Source: Saprospiraceae bacterium (lineage in GTDB: Bacteria; Bacteroidota; Bacteroidia; Chitinophagales; Saprospiraceae). Taken from it: 64,000 nt of DNA. The stretch lies in assembly GCA_016710585.1 (NCBI GenBank), contig JADJVN010000001.1, positions 310,001 through 374,000 on the forward strand, given 5' to 3'. The notes below the pieces were generated by a model. It did not search any database. It was not told the origin of the DNA and saw only the letters and a program-made list of their open reading frames with translations. Below, one piece after another: positions 43,909 through 53,911 of this stretch (position 1 is its first letter; every line of letters starts with the position of its first letter). The translations under genes were made by a program, and so were the position numbers.

Positions 43909-46887
43909 TTAATGTGAATGATGTTCTTCGCCTTCTTCACCTACTGTATCACAATGGTAAAATCGCTTGGGTGTGGAAATATAAGGCTGTGTTTTTTCAC
44001 CTGATTTTTTTAGAGAAATTAATTTTTGAATGAGTCGATTTCGTTCAGCTCTTATATTATCCCTTAAAACCAAATCTTCCTTTTTGTCAAAAAATTTAAT
44101 GCCATCGACAAAAGTCATTTCTGCACTTGCATAGACAGATAATGGATGTTCATTCCAAAGCACTAAATCTGCATCTTTTCCGATTTTTATTGACCCAACT
44201 CGATCATCTATATGTAATAATTTTGCTGGATTAAGTGTAACAAATTTCAACGCTTCCTCTTCTGGCACATTGCCATATTTTACTGCTTTTGCCGCTTCTT
44301 GATTCAATCTCCGAGCCATCTCCGCATCATCAGAATTATAAGCTGTAACGATACCTTGTTCATGCAATATGGCGCCATTGTATGGGATCGCATCGTATAC
44401 TTCAAATTTGTAGGCCCACCAATCAGAAAAAGACGAGGCACCTGCACCATGCTTTTTCATTTTATCAGCCACTTTAAAGCCTTCAAGGATATGAGTGAAT
44501 GTATTTACCTTGAAATTAAATTTTTCTGCAACATGCATCAACATATTTATCTCTGATTGGACATAAGAGTGACAAGTGATGAATCGCTTTTTATTCATGA
44601 TTTCTACCATAGCATCCAATTCTAAATCCTTGCGCACTTTATTTCCCTCTGATTTTGTCTTTAACTCATAATCTTTTGCTCTTGTGAATGCATCGAGATA
44701 AACTTGCTCTACTCCCATTCTTGAATCTGGATATCGAGCGTTTTGATTTCCGCCTGATCGCTTCACATTCTCTCCAAGGGCAAACTTTATAAATCCATCA
44801 TGCGGGGCAAACTTCATTTCGTCTGGCGAATATCCCCAACGCAATTTTATCAATTCAGTTTGTCCACCTATTGGATTACATGAACCGTGTAATAAATGGG
44901 AAGTAGTAACACCCCCTGCAAGCTGCCTGTATATATTCACATCATCGCAATTCACCACATCACCAATGCGAACTTCAGAGGTATTGCTTTGGGTACATTC
45001 ATTCACACCTCTACTAATGGCGATATGTGAATGTTCGTCAATAATGCCAGGAGTGAGATGTTTGCCTGTGCCATCAATGATGATTGCTACAGGTATGTTT
45101 AGGTTTTTACCAATATTTATAATTTTACCATCTTTAATAGCTACATCTGTATTCTCCAAAATTCCACTAGGTTCACATGTCCATACTTTTACATTTTTTA
45201 TTAAATAAGTTTCTTTCTTGGGTTTCTCCTTCCAGCCATAAGCCATAAATGGATATGTCACCGAACCAATGTCTTTGGACACATTCATTTTACTTGAATC
45301 TTGGGATGTCTTATTTGAATCACTTTCATTTAAATTTGAGATCCTTACAGAAGCCCAATCTCCATTTTCAAGTGTTGCATTTCCAATATAATCTTTGGCA
45401 GATTTATTGGCAAAAAAGAGAATAGTCCCCTTATCACTTATTTGAATTTTCCCAGAAATACTTTGATCAGTAAAATTCATTTTTGAAGTAACTAAAACTG
45501 AATCAGATTGATATATTCTTGCTTCTCCACTCTCTGATATCTTCAATTTATACTCTTTATCCTGAATTTGCAATTTATAATTTCCTGAATATGCAGTAGC
45601 TGAAGGTTTAGAATAAGAATAGGCAATTCCTTTAACCCAATTCTCAACTATGATTGATTTTTCATCAAATAAATCTCCACTTACTACTATAAAATTTGCC
45701 CATTTATTTGGACTTAAAGTCCCCACTTCATTCCCTATACCCAACCATTCTGCTGGTCCTTGGCTTATCGCATAAAGTGCTTTTTCTTGACTTAACCCAT
45801 ATTGAATCGCTTTTCTCAATTGTGTCAAAAACTCTTTTTTTTCTTTAAGACCAGAAGATGTGAAAGTAAATGGAATACTATTTTTTTCTAAAATGGCAGC
45901 ATTCGCTGGAGCCATCTCCCAATGTTTCAAATCTGCAAGATCAATCTGCAAAGCGTTAAATGGATCTTCCACATCATAGGCTGCAGGAAATTTTAAAGGA
46001 ACGATTAATCTTGCATTTGTATTCTTAATATCTTGAACGCGTTGATATTCATTTCCAGAAGTTTTAATTATATAATTTTTGCCAAACTCTTTTGCCAATT
46101 TATCTATTCTTAAAATATCCAATTTATCATTGGCAATAAAAATTTGATTTAGCTCTTGCATTCGTATCCACTCTTGAATGGAAATATTTAATTCAGAATT
46201 TTTTATTGCTGTTGAATAATATATACCGTCATAATAAGATTGCCTCAAAAGAGCAATAACTCCCATAAGTGATCCAGGATATTCTTGTGAAGAAACACCC
46301 TTCTGAAGACTAAGCACATGACTTACTTCTTCCTTTAGAATCATTTCGTGTTCATTATTATCACCCAAAAAAACTGCACAAGAACTCCCTCTTGATATGC
46401 CATCAGCTTGATGAGTATTGACCAAACCAAATCCAGCTTCTCTCCACTTTTCTGCTTCATCAAGCTTAACTGTAAATAATCCTGCTGCTTTGATCTCTGG
46501 CTTCAATGCTTCATTCCATGAATATGCGCCTTCTTTTGAACTCAACATAGAATTGGAGCTCCCTTGGCTAACTGTCTTTTTTACTTCGGCCACACCATAC
46601 TCACACAATGGATCTATAAATGATGGATAGATATGCAGCCCCTTGAGATCGACAATTTTAGCTTCCTTGGGGACATTGAATCCATTACCAATATTTAAAA
46701 TTTTGCCATTCACAACCAATATATCTCCTTGAAATGCCTGTGACTTGGAATCAGGATGGATGATTCCAGATTTAAGCAAGATAATTTGTCTTTGAGGGTC
46801 TCTGATGTCATTAACTGGAAAAGTGATTTGAGCAGAAATTCTGCCCAAAAACAGAATTAAAACCACCAAAATAAAATTACCCTTCAT
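43909..46887 (-). CDS. Large secreted amidohydrolase, tandem-domain
   Basis: 992 residues with signal peptide (MKGNFILVVLILFLGRISA). The first amidohydrolase-like half lacks HxH (IYPSFIDPLCEYGVAE) and looks structural. The second half is complete: TPGIIDEHSHIAISRG near residue 620, ITCHSYVQSEINM, TFTHILEGFKVADKM, the acidic AYNSDDAEMARRL and VGSIKIGKDADLVLWNEHPL. Predicted metal-dependent hydrolase of cyclic amides or peptides in the periplasm; substrate unknown. Pairs with the downstream frameshifted member. Confidence 0.88.
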   Translation of the reverse strand: MKGNFILVVLILFLGRISAQITFPVNDIRDPQRQIILLKSGIIHPDSKSQAFQGDILVVNGKILNIGNGFNVPKEAKIVDLKGLHIYPSFIDPLCEYGVAEVKKTVSQGSSNSMLSSKEGAYSWNEALKPEIKAAGLFTVKLDEAEKWREAGFGLVNTHQADGISRGSSCAVFLGDNNEHEMILKEEVSHVLSLQKGVSSQEYPGSLMGVIALLRQSYYDGIYYSTAIKNSELNISIQEWIRMQELNQIFIANDKLDILRIDKLAKEFGKNYIIKTSGNEYQRVQDIKNTNARLIVPLKFPAAYDVEDPFNALQIDLADLKHWEMAPANAAILEKNSIPFTFTSSGLKEKKEFLTQLRKAIQYGLSQEKALYAISQGPAEWLGIGNEVGTLSPNKWANFIVVSGDLFDEKSIIVENWVKGIAYSYSKPSATAYSGNYKLQIQDKEYKLKISESGEARIYQSDSVLVTSKMNFTDQSISGKIQISDKGTILFFANKSAKDYIGNATLENGDWASVRISNLNESDSNKTSQDSSKMNVSKDIGSVTYPFMAYGWKEKPKKETYLIKNVKVWTCEPSGILENTDVAIKDGKIINIGKNLNIPVAIIIDGTGKHLTPGIIDEHSHIAISRGVNECTQSNTSEVRIGDVVNCDDVNIYRQLAGGVTTSHLLHGSCNPIGGQTELIKLRWGYSPDEMKFAPHDGFIKFALGENVKRSGGNQNARYPDSRMGVEQVYLDAFTRAKDYELKTKSEGNKVRKDLELDAMVEIMNKKRFITCHSYVQSEINMLMHVAEKFNFKVNTFTHILEGFKVADKMKKHGAGASSFSDWWAYKFEVYDAIPYNGAILHEQGIVTAYNSDDAEMARRLNQEAAKAVKYGNVPEEEALKFVTLNPAKLLHIDDRVGSIKIGKDADLVLWNEHPLSVYASAEMTFVDGIKFFDKKEDLVLRDNIRAERNRLIQKLISLKKSGEKTQPYISTPKRFYHCDTVGEEGEEHHSH

Positions 46888-47131
46888 TATTTACAATTTA
46901 AGCCTAAAAGTAATTAAAAAATGCTTACCAAATCTTGGGACATTTTAAATTGGAAAATAAAACCCTAGGAAAATCATATTTTATTAAACAATCTATAACA
47001 TAAACCGCCTATATTGACATTTTAATAAGCTGAGGGAAATTAAATATAATCAAAATAAAAAAAATTAAAATGAAAAGTCTATTTTCACATTTTGATATTT
47101 GAAGCTTAAAATCAAAAAATAATTTCAATGA
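46888..47131. other. Spacer without a supported gene
   Basis: AT-rich, no RNA gene or clear repeat. A minus-strand open stretch at 47009-47236 has no signal or family resemblance and overlaps the barrel fragment on the other strand. Together with that fragment the gene-free interval reaches 47303. Confidence 0.4.
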
Positions 47132-47299
47132 GTAAATAATGACTTGTATCAAATTTGCATAGGTAATATTAGATTTCTTTTTGGAAAGGATACTCAATTT
47201 GGAATAGATTACAGTGTTTATAGTGTCAAAGCTCATATGATCAATAGATATTTTATTCGTTCACAAGGTATAGGATTAAATCTTAAATTTAAACTTTAA
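47132..47299 (+). pseudogene. C-terminal fragment of an outer-membrane barrel protein
   Basis: After a stop at 47129-47131 an open frame of 55 codons reads GNIRFLFGKDTQFGIDYSVY and ends RSQGIGLNLKFKL. The alternating pattern and terminal strand resemble the last strands of a beta-barrel. No start or upstream part exists, so it looks like the tail of a decayed gene just before the beta-helix gene. Confidence 0.4.
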
Positions 47300-47303
47300 A
47301 ATT

Positions 47304-49712
47304 ATGAAATACAATAATATATTTTCCTTGCAATTTATAAACAAAATTCATCCAATAGTCCTCATATTTATTTTAACAGGTAACTTACATTTGAATGCGC
47401 AAACAGTTCAATTTTATCCACATATAAACACGATTGGAATTCAAATCAATTTAGAGGGATGGGATGCTGATAAAAACGGGTATTGTGAAGTACGATATAA
47501 AAGGAGCCAAGAAACTATCTATCGGGAGAGTTTTCCTCTGGATAGAATTTTGTTAAACAATATAGATCAATATCGGGGAAGCTTATTTTTATTAAAAGAA
47601 AATACTGAATATGATATAGAAATTTTATTAGAAGATTCATTCCCAATAAATGTTAAAAAAATGCTGGGACCATTCAAAATAAGCAGTTTGAATTCACCCA
47701 AAAAAATTTCCACTTCTTCAGTAAAGTGGGTTGCACCGAATGGCTCGGGAACAGCCTACACTGAAGTAAATCCAGGCAATATTAAAACTTTGTTGAGTTC
47801 AGGAACAGTGAGCTGTGGAACCACAATTTACTTAAAAGATGGTGTCTATGATGAGCAAGGTCTTGCATTGAATTTGACAAAAGACTGCACTGAAAATGCA
47901 CCGATACAAATCGTTGCAGCTCCTGGTGCTCATCCTGTGTTTGACGGAGGGAATTATGCGAAATTAAATTGGAAAGTGCATCCTGGAGATCCAAAAAGAT
48001 TCTATGCAGATCTACCTATTGCTTCAGAATTCACGACTTTATTCATATTAAATGACAAGGTCCTCTATCCTTATCCAGAAAGCAGTCCACTATTTCAATT
48101 CGGAAATTATTGTCTTGAAAATTTAAATTTTGAATATGATGGATTTGTTAGAACCAATGCAGGTATTGAATTTAAAACTCAGTCTATTGTAGATCCACTA
48201 AAAGCACAAATTATTCTATCCAAAGCATTCCGATTTTTAACAATATATGGAAATAACAAAAATGCTTATCTGCTAATCAAAGGCATAAATGTAAAAAATT
48301 ATGGAAAACCAAGTATCAATGGCACTACAGCTTATAGTGCAATAGCATTAGACCTTAGAAATTTACACAATGTGTTCATTGATAGCTGTCAGTTTGAATA
48401 CAATACGAGTCATATCACTTTTAGTGGCATCTGCAATAATTTAATTATCCAAAATAATACATTTAAGCATCAGAATGGCTTATGGTCACATGCCATGATT
48501 AAAAAATCTTTAATTAGTAATTTTTTATTTCCAAGATCTATGGGTAGAGCGATGGAAACAGGAGCTCTAGAATTCCATGAAAACAAAAATGTAATCGTAA
48601 GAAACAATCAATTTGATGGCGTCAATTCAGGATATGTAGGAGACTTTACTGGTGGCCTTATAGAAGAAGTTGACATTTATGATAATATTTTTACAGACAA
48701 TTTTGATGCGATAGAATGTGATGGTAATGAATGTAATATTAGAATTTGGAATAATACCATAATCAGACCAATGGCTGGATTTTCAATAGCACCACCTCTC
48801 ATTGGGCCGCGCTATTTTTATCGTAACACCATCGCTTATTCTAAAGGAAGAAATAACGAAATAGATGATCCATATTTTAGTGGATGTACACCACCAATAA
48901 AATATGAATCTGCTGGTATAGCAATCAAAACTAATTCGGAGCCTATTGCTGGTGAAAAATCAAATTTATATTTTTTCAACAACACATTTTATACTGAAGA
49001 TTCACTAGGATTTAGCTTTAGTTTTTGGGATTCTGAATGGAAACAAATTCATTTTGTGAATAATATATTCTTTGATAAATATAAACATTTTGGGTATTTC
49101 CACGACTTAGGTAATAAACCCTATTTTCAATTTAATTTTGAAAATAATAATTTTTATAACTCGGATCCTTCTATTCCCATTATCGTGGTAAAAGAAGAAC
49201 ACGGGGAATACAATTGCATATCTATTTTTGCATCCGATTCAATTGAAAAGAAACTACAATCTATTGCCAAAAGTAATTTGATCAAGGTCAGTAATTCTAG
49301 TTTTTTTAATCCCAATTTTGTTAATCCAATATTGATTGATTTTTCATTAAATTCAAAAAGCAGCTGTATAGATATTGGTAATATTATTCCAGGATTTTAT
49401 GATTACAAAGGAACCAAACCAGATCTAGGAGCAATAGAATCAGATTTTTCGATCAACAACTCAGACCAACTCGAACCATCTGCTATCATCGAGATCTATC
49501 CCAATCCTGCTCAGAATTTATTCATAATTAGTGCGCAGACAAAAGATCTTATCCAGCTTAATATTTTTTCAATAGACGGAAGTTTGTTACTCTCCAAAAA
49601 TAATATTCAAGCTCATTCACAAATCAAAACGAATCTTCAACCAGGCATATATATTGCAAAAATTGAGACCCAAAACAAGAAGCACATCATAAAAAAATTG
49701 ATGATCAATTAA
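47304..49712 (+). CDS. T9SS-sorted right-handed beta-helix protein
   Basis: 802 residues: signal peptide ending NLHLNAQ, an N-terminal beta-sandwich (to about 130), then VKWVAPNGSGTAYTEVNPGN and a right-handed parallel beta-helix with many short N-rich turns (LIIQNNTFKHQNGLW, NVIVRNNQFDGVNSGY, IRIWNNTIIRPMAG). This fold is typical of polysaccharide lyases and surface adhesins. The type A sorting domain starts IEIYPNPAQNLFIISA and ends KLMIN. Catalytic residues of a known lyase family were not recognised. Confidence 0.87.
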   Translation: MKYNNIFSLQFINKIHPIVLIFILTGNLHLNAQTVQFYPHINTIGIQINLEGWDADKNGYCEVRYKRSQETIYRESFPLDRILLNNIDQYRGSLFLLKENTEYDIEILLEDSFPINVKKMLGPFKISSLNSPKKISTSSVKWVAPNGSGTAYTEVNPGNIKTLLSSGTVSCGTTIYLKDGVYDEQGLALNLTKDCTENAPIQIVAAPGAHPVFDGGNYAKLNWKVHPGDPKRFYADLPIASEFTTLFILNDKVLYPYPESSPLFQFGNYCLENLNFEYDGFVRTNAGIEFKTQSIVDPLKAQIILSKAFRFLTIYGNNKNAYLLIKGINVKNYGKPSINGTTAYSAIALDLRNLHNVFIDSCQFEYNTSHITFSGICNNLIIQNNTFKHQNGLWSHAMIKKSLISNFLFPRSMGRAMETGALEFHENKNVIVRNNQFDGVNSGYVGDFTGGLIEEVDIYDNIFTDNFDAIECDGNECNIRIWNNTIIRPMAGFSIAPPLIGPRYFYRNTIAYSKGRNNEIDDPYFSGCTPPIKYESAGIAIKTNSEPIAGEKSNLYFFNNTFYTEDSLGFSFSFWDSEWKQIHFVNNIFFDKYKHFGYFHDLGNKPYFQFNFENNNFYNSDPSIPIIVVKEEHGEYNCISIFASDSIEKKLQSIAKSNLIKVSNSSFFNPNFVNPILIDFSLNSKSSCIDIGNIIPGFYDYKGTKPDLGAIESDFSINNSDQLEPSAIIEIYPNPAQNLFIISAQTKDLIQLNIFSIDGSLLLSKNNIQAHSQIKTNLQPGIYIAKIETQNKKHIIKKLMIN

Positions 49713-49724
49713 TATTAAGCAAGA

Positions 49725-50351
49725 TTATATCAATCTATAGATCTGCATAATATCTTCTAGTACTTTTGGAAAATCTATATTGAGATCTATTAATTTTCCT
49801 GTTCGGATATTGAATACCCAACCACTAACAGTAATCCCTCTGTCTCTATAAGCTTCTTGTACTACTGCTGTCTTAATCACATTAATTGCCTGTTCCTGCA
49901 CATTAAGCTCTACCAATCTATCAAATCGATCCTGCTCATTGGCGATAGCATTTAATTCATCTTTGTGAATCCTATACACATCTCGAATATTTCTCAACCA
50001 AGGATTTAAAATACCGAGATCAGATTGCTGTAATGATGCTTTTACACCGCCACATTCATAATGCCCACAGATGATAATGTGCTTGACTTTTAGATGTCGC
50101 ACAGCATAATTAATCACTGACATAGCATTGAGGTCAATTGAGATGACCATATTGGCGACGTTGCGGTGAATGAAGACTTCACCAGGCATTGCACCCATTA
50201 AATCTTCTGCTGTGACACGGCTATCTGAACATCCAATATACAAAACTTCCGGAGTCTGGCCTTTGGACAATTCCTTAAAGTAATCTGGATTGGATTTGAG
50301 TTTACTGGCTATCCATTCTTCATTATTTTTAAATATTTTTGCAAAATCCAT
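49725..50351 (-). CDS. can: Beta-class carbonic anhydrase
   Basis: 208 residues. Zinc ligands and active site: VLYIGCSDSRVTAEDLMG (Cys, Asp, Arg), FIHRNVANMV and IIICGHYECGGVKASL (His, Cys). Interconverts CO2 and bicarbonate in the cytoplasm. Nine bases after the bestrophin gene on the same strand, suggesting joint handling of bicarbonate. Confidence 0.94.
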   Translation of the reverse strand: MDFAKIFKNNEEWIASKLKSNPDYFKELSKGQTPEVLYIGCSDSRVTAEDLMGAMPGEVFIHRNVANMVISIDLNAMSVINYAVRHLKVKHIIICGHYECGGVKASLQQSDLGILNPWLRNIRDVYRIHKDELNAIANEQDRFDRLVELNVQEQAINVIKTAVVQEAYRDRGITVSGWVFNIRTGKLIDLNIDFPKVLEDIMQIYRLI

Positions 50352-50360
50352 AATTCTTTT

Positions 50361-51344
50361 TTAAGTTAATATGCTGTTTATTGCTTTAATTGGTTTCAAT
50401 TGATGTGGTTCATTTATAATTTCAAGTAAATCAATTTCAATATTTCTACTCATCGCGGTAATCGGAATATCATTTGCACTGCCTTCAAATGGATTCTCGG
50501 TGGCTTCACCAATTTTCTCCATACTAGTGAAAATCCATCCTGATAATGCAGAAAATGGAATAGACAGCCAGATAAACTGACTTCCTAGATCAGCAAACTC
50601 TTGAATCATTCCAAAAGGCAATAAACAAATAAAAATTTTAATCAACCATAGACTTATCGTCGTAAACTGCCGTGGATATGGAAAATTTTTTATCCGCTCA
50701 CTGCCACCTTGCTGGTTATATAATTCAGCAAGAATCTTTTCCATCTCCATGTGTCTAAAATCTTCGATATAACCATCATCAAACAATCTCCTCACATGTG
50801 AAGATTGCAAGGCAATAATTTGTGCGGCTTTGTTAGATTTATTCATTATATGTTCTAACTCACTAGCAGATAAATAGGGGCGCAATGTATCCGCCATTTC
50901 GCTTTCCTGTTCATGAACAGAAAATCTCTTACTTTTGAATTCAGCATTATATTCCTTGTAAATCCCTTCCCTTGGTTTTGCTTCACGAAGTTGATAACGC
51001 AATGCTGCCAACCAAGCAAAATGTCTATTCATTAATTCCAGTCTGATTTGATGCAGTTCTGCTTCAGAAAGTTTATGCTCTGCATGTTTATTACTAATAT
51101 AATCTTTTACCATCAATCCCCATGTCCTACTGAAATTTACAATAGCTCCCCAAATTTTTCTTGCTTCCCAGGTGCGATCATATGCAGCATTGTTTTTAAA
51201 TCCCACCATAAAAGCTACCGCTGTACCCAATAAAGCTACCGGCAACCAAGGTATTGCAATCCATTTTAAGTCAAAAATCTGATATAATACGACGGGGATA
51301 GAGGAAATAACAAGTAAAAAAGATAAATATCTTTTCGAGTCCAA
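50361..51344 (-). CDS. Bestrophin-family anion channel
   Basis: 327 residues with two pairs of transmembrane helices. Conserved VALLGTAVAFMVGFKNNAAY, DRTWEARKIWGAIVNFSRTW, FPYPRQFTTISLWLIKIFIC and the C-terminal ENPFEGSANDIPI (acidic, calcium-clasp-like). Bestrophins conduct chloride and bicarbonate. Upstream partner of the carbonic anhydrase. Confidence 0.9.
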   Translation of the reverse strand: MDSKRYLSFLLVISSIPVVLYQIFDLKWIAIPWLPVALLGTAVAFMVGFKNNAAYDRTWEARKIWGAIVNFSRTWGLMVKDYISNKHAEHKLSEAELHQIRLELMNRHFAWLAALRYQLREAKPREGIYKEYNAEFKSKRFSVHEQESEMADTLRPYLSASELEHIMNKSNKAAQIIALQSSHVRRLFDDGYIEDFRHMEMEKILAELYNQQGGSERIKNFPYPRQFTTISLWLIKIFICLLPFGMIQEFADLGSQFIWLSIPFSALSGWIFTSMEKIGEATENPFEGSANDIPITAMSRNIEIDLLEIINEPHQLKPIKAINSILT

Positions 51345-51464
51345 AACAGCACTTCCTTAGTCGAATAATTATTACCAATATGCATGTAATATATTTATTT
51401 AAAAGGTAAATATATATATTTTATAAAGACTGCAATCAAAAATAATCTTCGCGGAAAAATGGAT

Positions 51465-52841
51465 TTACTTTGTTAAAATAAACTTGTGGCTTTCATTAAC
51501 TTCGCGATTAAAAATTTTTAGAATATATGTTCCAGCATATAAATCTTCTGTCGGAAAATAACTAAGCGTCTGACCTTGATGAATTTTATTGGTTTTAATA
51601 AGATGACCATGGATGTCAATCAACTCAAGATTTACTTCTTTCTCGATAAAATGCGTTGCTTGTATTGCAATAAGCTCTGCTGTTGAATTGACGATGACTT
51701 TAAAATTTGATTTATTAAAGTTCCCTTGCTCTCCAATTGATGTTGTATTCGGTGTATATTTTGTGACCGATTCATTGATATTAGTAACTTTTGAAGCAAT
51801 GACATTGCCATAATACGTCGGTCCAACTAGATAGGGATAAGTCGAATTATGCTTTTCATCCACAGTAGCAAAATAACAATAAATTCCATTTGGATATTCT
51901 GGGGTAACACAAAATCTTCCATTGTGTACATCCAGATAACTCTGATCATTTGGATGAGAAATCCACTCGTAATCTTCTCTAAAATAGCCTAAAGGATAAG
52001 TATTGTTAACTACAGGTCCATCACCTACATCTGTGCCATTGGCGTGGTGTGTGCGCACAGTAATATTGCGAAGTTGATATCCAGATTTAATTCTGGTGAT
52101 GCCACCTGTGCCATCATTATTAGCATAGCCATAAGCTCCATAAACAGGATAACCATCATAGGCAAATCCGATTAGTGGCGAATGTTGTGCACTATTTATA
52201 GTATACAGCCCATCAGCATCATATAAATTGCAGATATTGGATACTACATTGAGATCCAATTTGAAAGAACTTGGATTCTGGTGATGGTGATAGTTAGTAC
52301 CAGCTGGATGCCCCTTTGCACAATCAAAACCTGCACGTTCTGCAATTACTGCATCTCGATTCCAAGCTTGAGTTGCACCCATTCCACCCGGACAAGGTGT
52401 TCGGCCAGGACCGCCACAAAGAGAATTGGTCGAAGTATTCCACGCTACACCATCTCTATAATCAAACATAGCCACACCATTGATGAAAACACCAATATTA
52501 CCACCACTAGTGGCGGTTAATGTGCCAGTATTTTTGCTAGGATTTAGAGGAAATTTAAAGATTGCATTTTGACTTCCAGCTTGGTTGGGATTTCCATCCA
52601 AATATGGACCTACTGCATAAGCTGGTATACCATTAGTTTTAACATATACAGAATTTGTAGAATAGCTTACTTCTTGACAATTCACCAATATCCCATTAGA
52701 TATTGCTGTTGAATTTCCAGAGACATAATATTTGCCTGTGACTGTTGTATTTTGAAGCCATTTGGTAATGGCAGGATTTAATTGTGAAAATGCAATATGG
52801 CTTATAAATAGCAAACTTAAAAGAATGATTTGTTTGAACAT
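51465..52841 (-). CDS. YHYH-domain protein with T9SS-type C-terminus
   Basis: 458 residues, signal peptide MFKQIILLSLLFISHIAFS. Tyr/His-rich motifs HPAGTNYHHHQNPSSFKLD, PLIGFAYDGYPVYGAYGYAN and NGRFCVTPEYPNGIYCYFAT define the YHYH family, often found with copper- or heme-related genes. The last ~80 residues (IDIHGHLIKTNKIHQGQ to KFILTK) have the form of a type A sorting domain, though the PNP motif is not obvious. Fifty bases downstream of the diheme peroxidase, probably in the same operon. Confidence 0.82.
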   Translation of the reverse strand: MFKQIILLSLLFISHIAFSQLNPAITKWLQNTTVTGKYYVSGNSTAISNGILVNCQEVSYSTNSVYVKTNGIPAYAVGPYLDGNPNQAGSQNAIFKFPLNPSKNTGTLTATSGGNIGVFINGVAMFDYRDGVAWNTSTNSLCGGPGRTPCPGGMGATQAWNRDAVIAERAGFDCAKGHPAGTNYHHHQNPSSFKLDLNVVSNICNLYDADGLYTINSAQHSPLIGFAYDGYPVYGAYGYANNDGTGGITRIKSGYQLRNITVRTHHANGTDVGDGPVVNNTYPLGYFREDYEWISHPNDQSYLDVHNGRFCVTPEYPNGIYCYFATVDEKHNSTYPYLVGPTYYGNVIASKVTNINESVTKYTPNTTSIGEQGNFNKSNFKVIVNSTAELIAIQATHFIEKEVNLELIDIHGHLIKTNKIHQGQTLSYFPTEDLYAGTYILKIFNREVNESHKFILTK

Positions 52842-52894
52842 ATAAAGATCTATTTTGAATTTAGATGATTTTTATTTTGAAAACTTGCGAAAAA

Positions 52895-53911
52895 TTAATT
52901 GATTTTTTTTGGAAATTGGTGTTTTGGATTGAAAACAAATGCTTTATCATTTAAAGTCAATAAAAAAGAAATCAAATCTACCTTTTCATTTGAACTTAGA
53001 AGTATAGGGCTATTTAATTCTTTGGACAAATTCACTGAACGATCTTTTCCTTTTGAATAATGATCTATCACTTGTGAAATTTTATTGAAGCGACCATCAT
53101 GCATGTAGGGATAGGTATAGCTGAGGTTGCGCAAGCTGGGCACTTTAAATAAAAGACTATCAGATGGCATCTTAGTAATATTCCAACGTCCATAATCATT
53201 TAATGTCGTGTCTACTGACAAACCATTTGATTTAAACTGATGATTGGTAAATAGAGGTTCAGTATGACATGAATTGCAATGTTTTATAAAAAGATGATAA
53301 CCATTTCTTTCTTGAAGATTAAACTCAACTTTGCCCTGCCTTACAGAATCATATCGCGAATTTGCTGAAACTAAGCTTAATTGAAACTGTGCGATACTTT
53401 TCAAAATGCGCTCACTCGAAATGAGGCTATCATGGTAGGTCTTAAAAAATAATTCTTTATACTCAGACGAAGAATCCAGTCTTGTGATCACATCTTGTAT
53501 AGATGAAGCCATTTCTTTTGAATGGCTTATAGGTGCCAGAGCTTGAACATCCAAATGATTTATTGCTCCATCCCACATGAATGATTCATGCCAAGCGAGA
53601 TTGAACAGTGCTGGAACATTTCGCTGACCTATTTGATCCTGAATCCCATGGCTCAAACTGTGGTCGGTATGCGCAAATGCATTAAACGGTGAATGACATG
53701 ATGCACATGAAATCGATTGATCAGCTGAAAGTATAGGATCGTAAAATAATTTTCTGCCCAATTGTATTGTATTTTCATCCAGTGGATTTCTTGAAAAATC
53801 ATATTTTACTGCCGGAAAATAATTGGGATAATCCAATTGATATTTATAAATACAGAAGGAGCCCATTAAAAATATCAATGTTACGAAAACGAAAATTAAG
53901 CTCACTTTCAT
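52895..53911 (-). CDS. Diheme cytochrome c peroxidase/MauG-family protein (MbnH-like)
   Basis: 338 residues from ATG 53911 (MKVSLIFVFVTLIFLMGSF), which overlaps the MbnP stop (ATGA). Two CxxCH heme motifs, SCASCHSPFNAFAH and HCNSCHTEPLFTN, in the bacterial diheme peroxidase arrangement; also LGRKLFYDPILSADQSISC, RNVPALFNLAWHESFMWDGA and PYMHDGRFNKISQVIDHY. Membrane-anchored periplasmic enzyme. Coupling with an MbnP gene suggests it is the MbnH-type member that modifies a Trp in its partner. Confidence 0.88.
   Translation of the reverse strand: MKVSLIFVFVTLIFLMGSFCIYKYQLDYPNYFPAVKYDFSRNPLDENTIQLGRKLFYDPILSADQSISCASCHSPFNAFAHTDHSLSHGIQDQIGQRNVPALFNLAWHESFMWDGAINHLDVQALAPISHSKEMASSIQDVITRLDSSSEYKELFFKTYHDSLISSERILKSIAQFQLSLVSANSRYDSVRQGKVEFNLQERNGYHLFIKHCNSCHTEPLFTNHQFKSNGLSVDTTLNDYGRWNITKMPSDSLLFKVPSLRNLSYTYPYMHDGRFNKISQVIDHYSKGKDRSVNLSKELNSPILLSSNEKVDLISFLLTLNDKAFVFNPKHQFPKKIN

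Noticed and set aside
47009..47236. Minus-strand open frame of 75 codons
   Set aside because: Hydrophobic low-complexity sequence overlapping the barrel fragment; no start context or homology.
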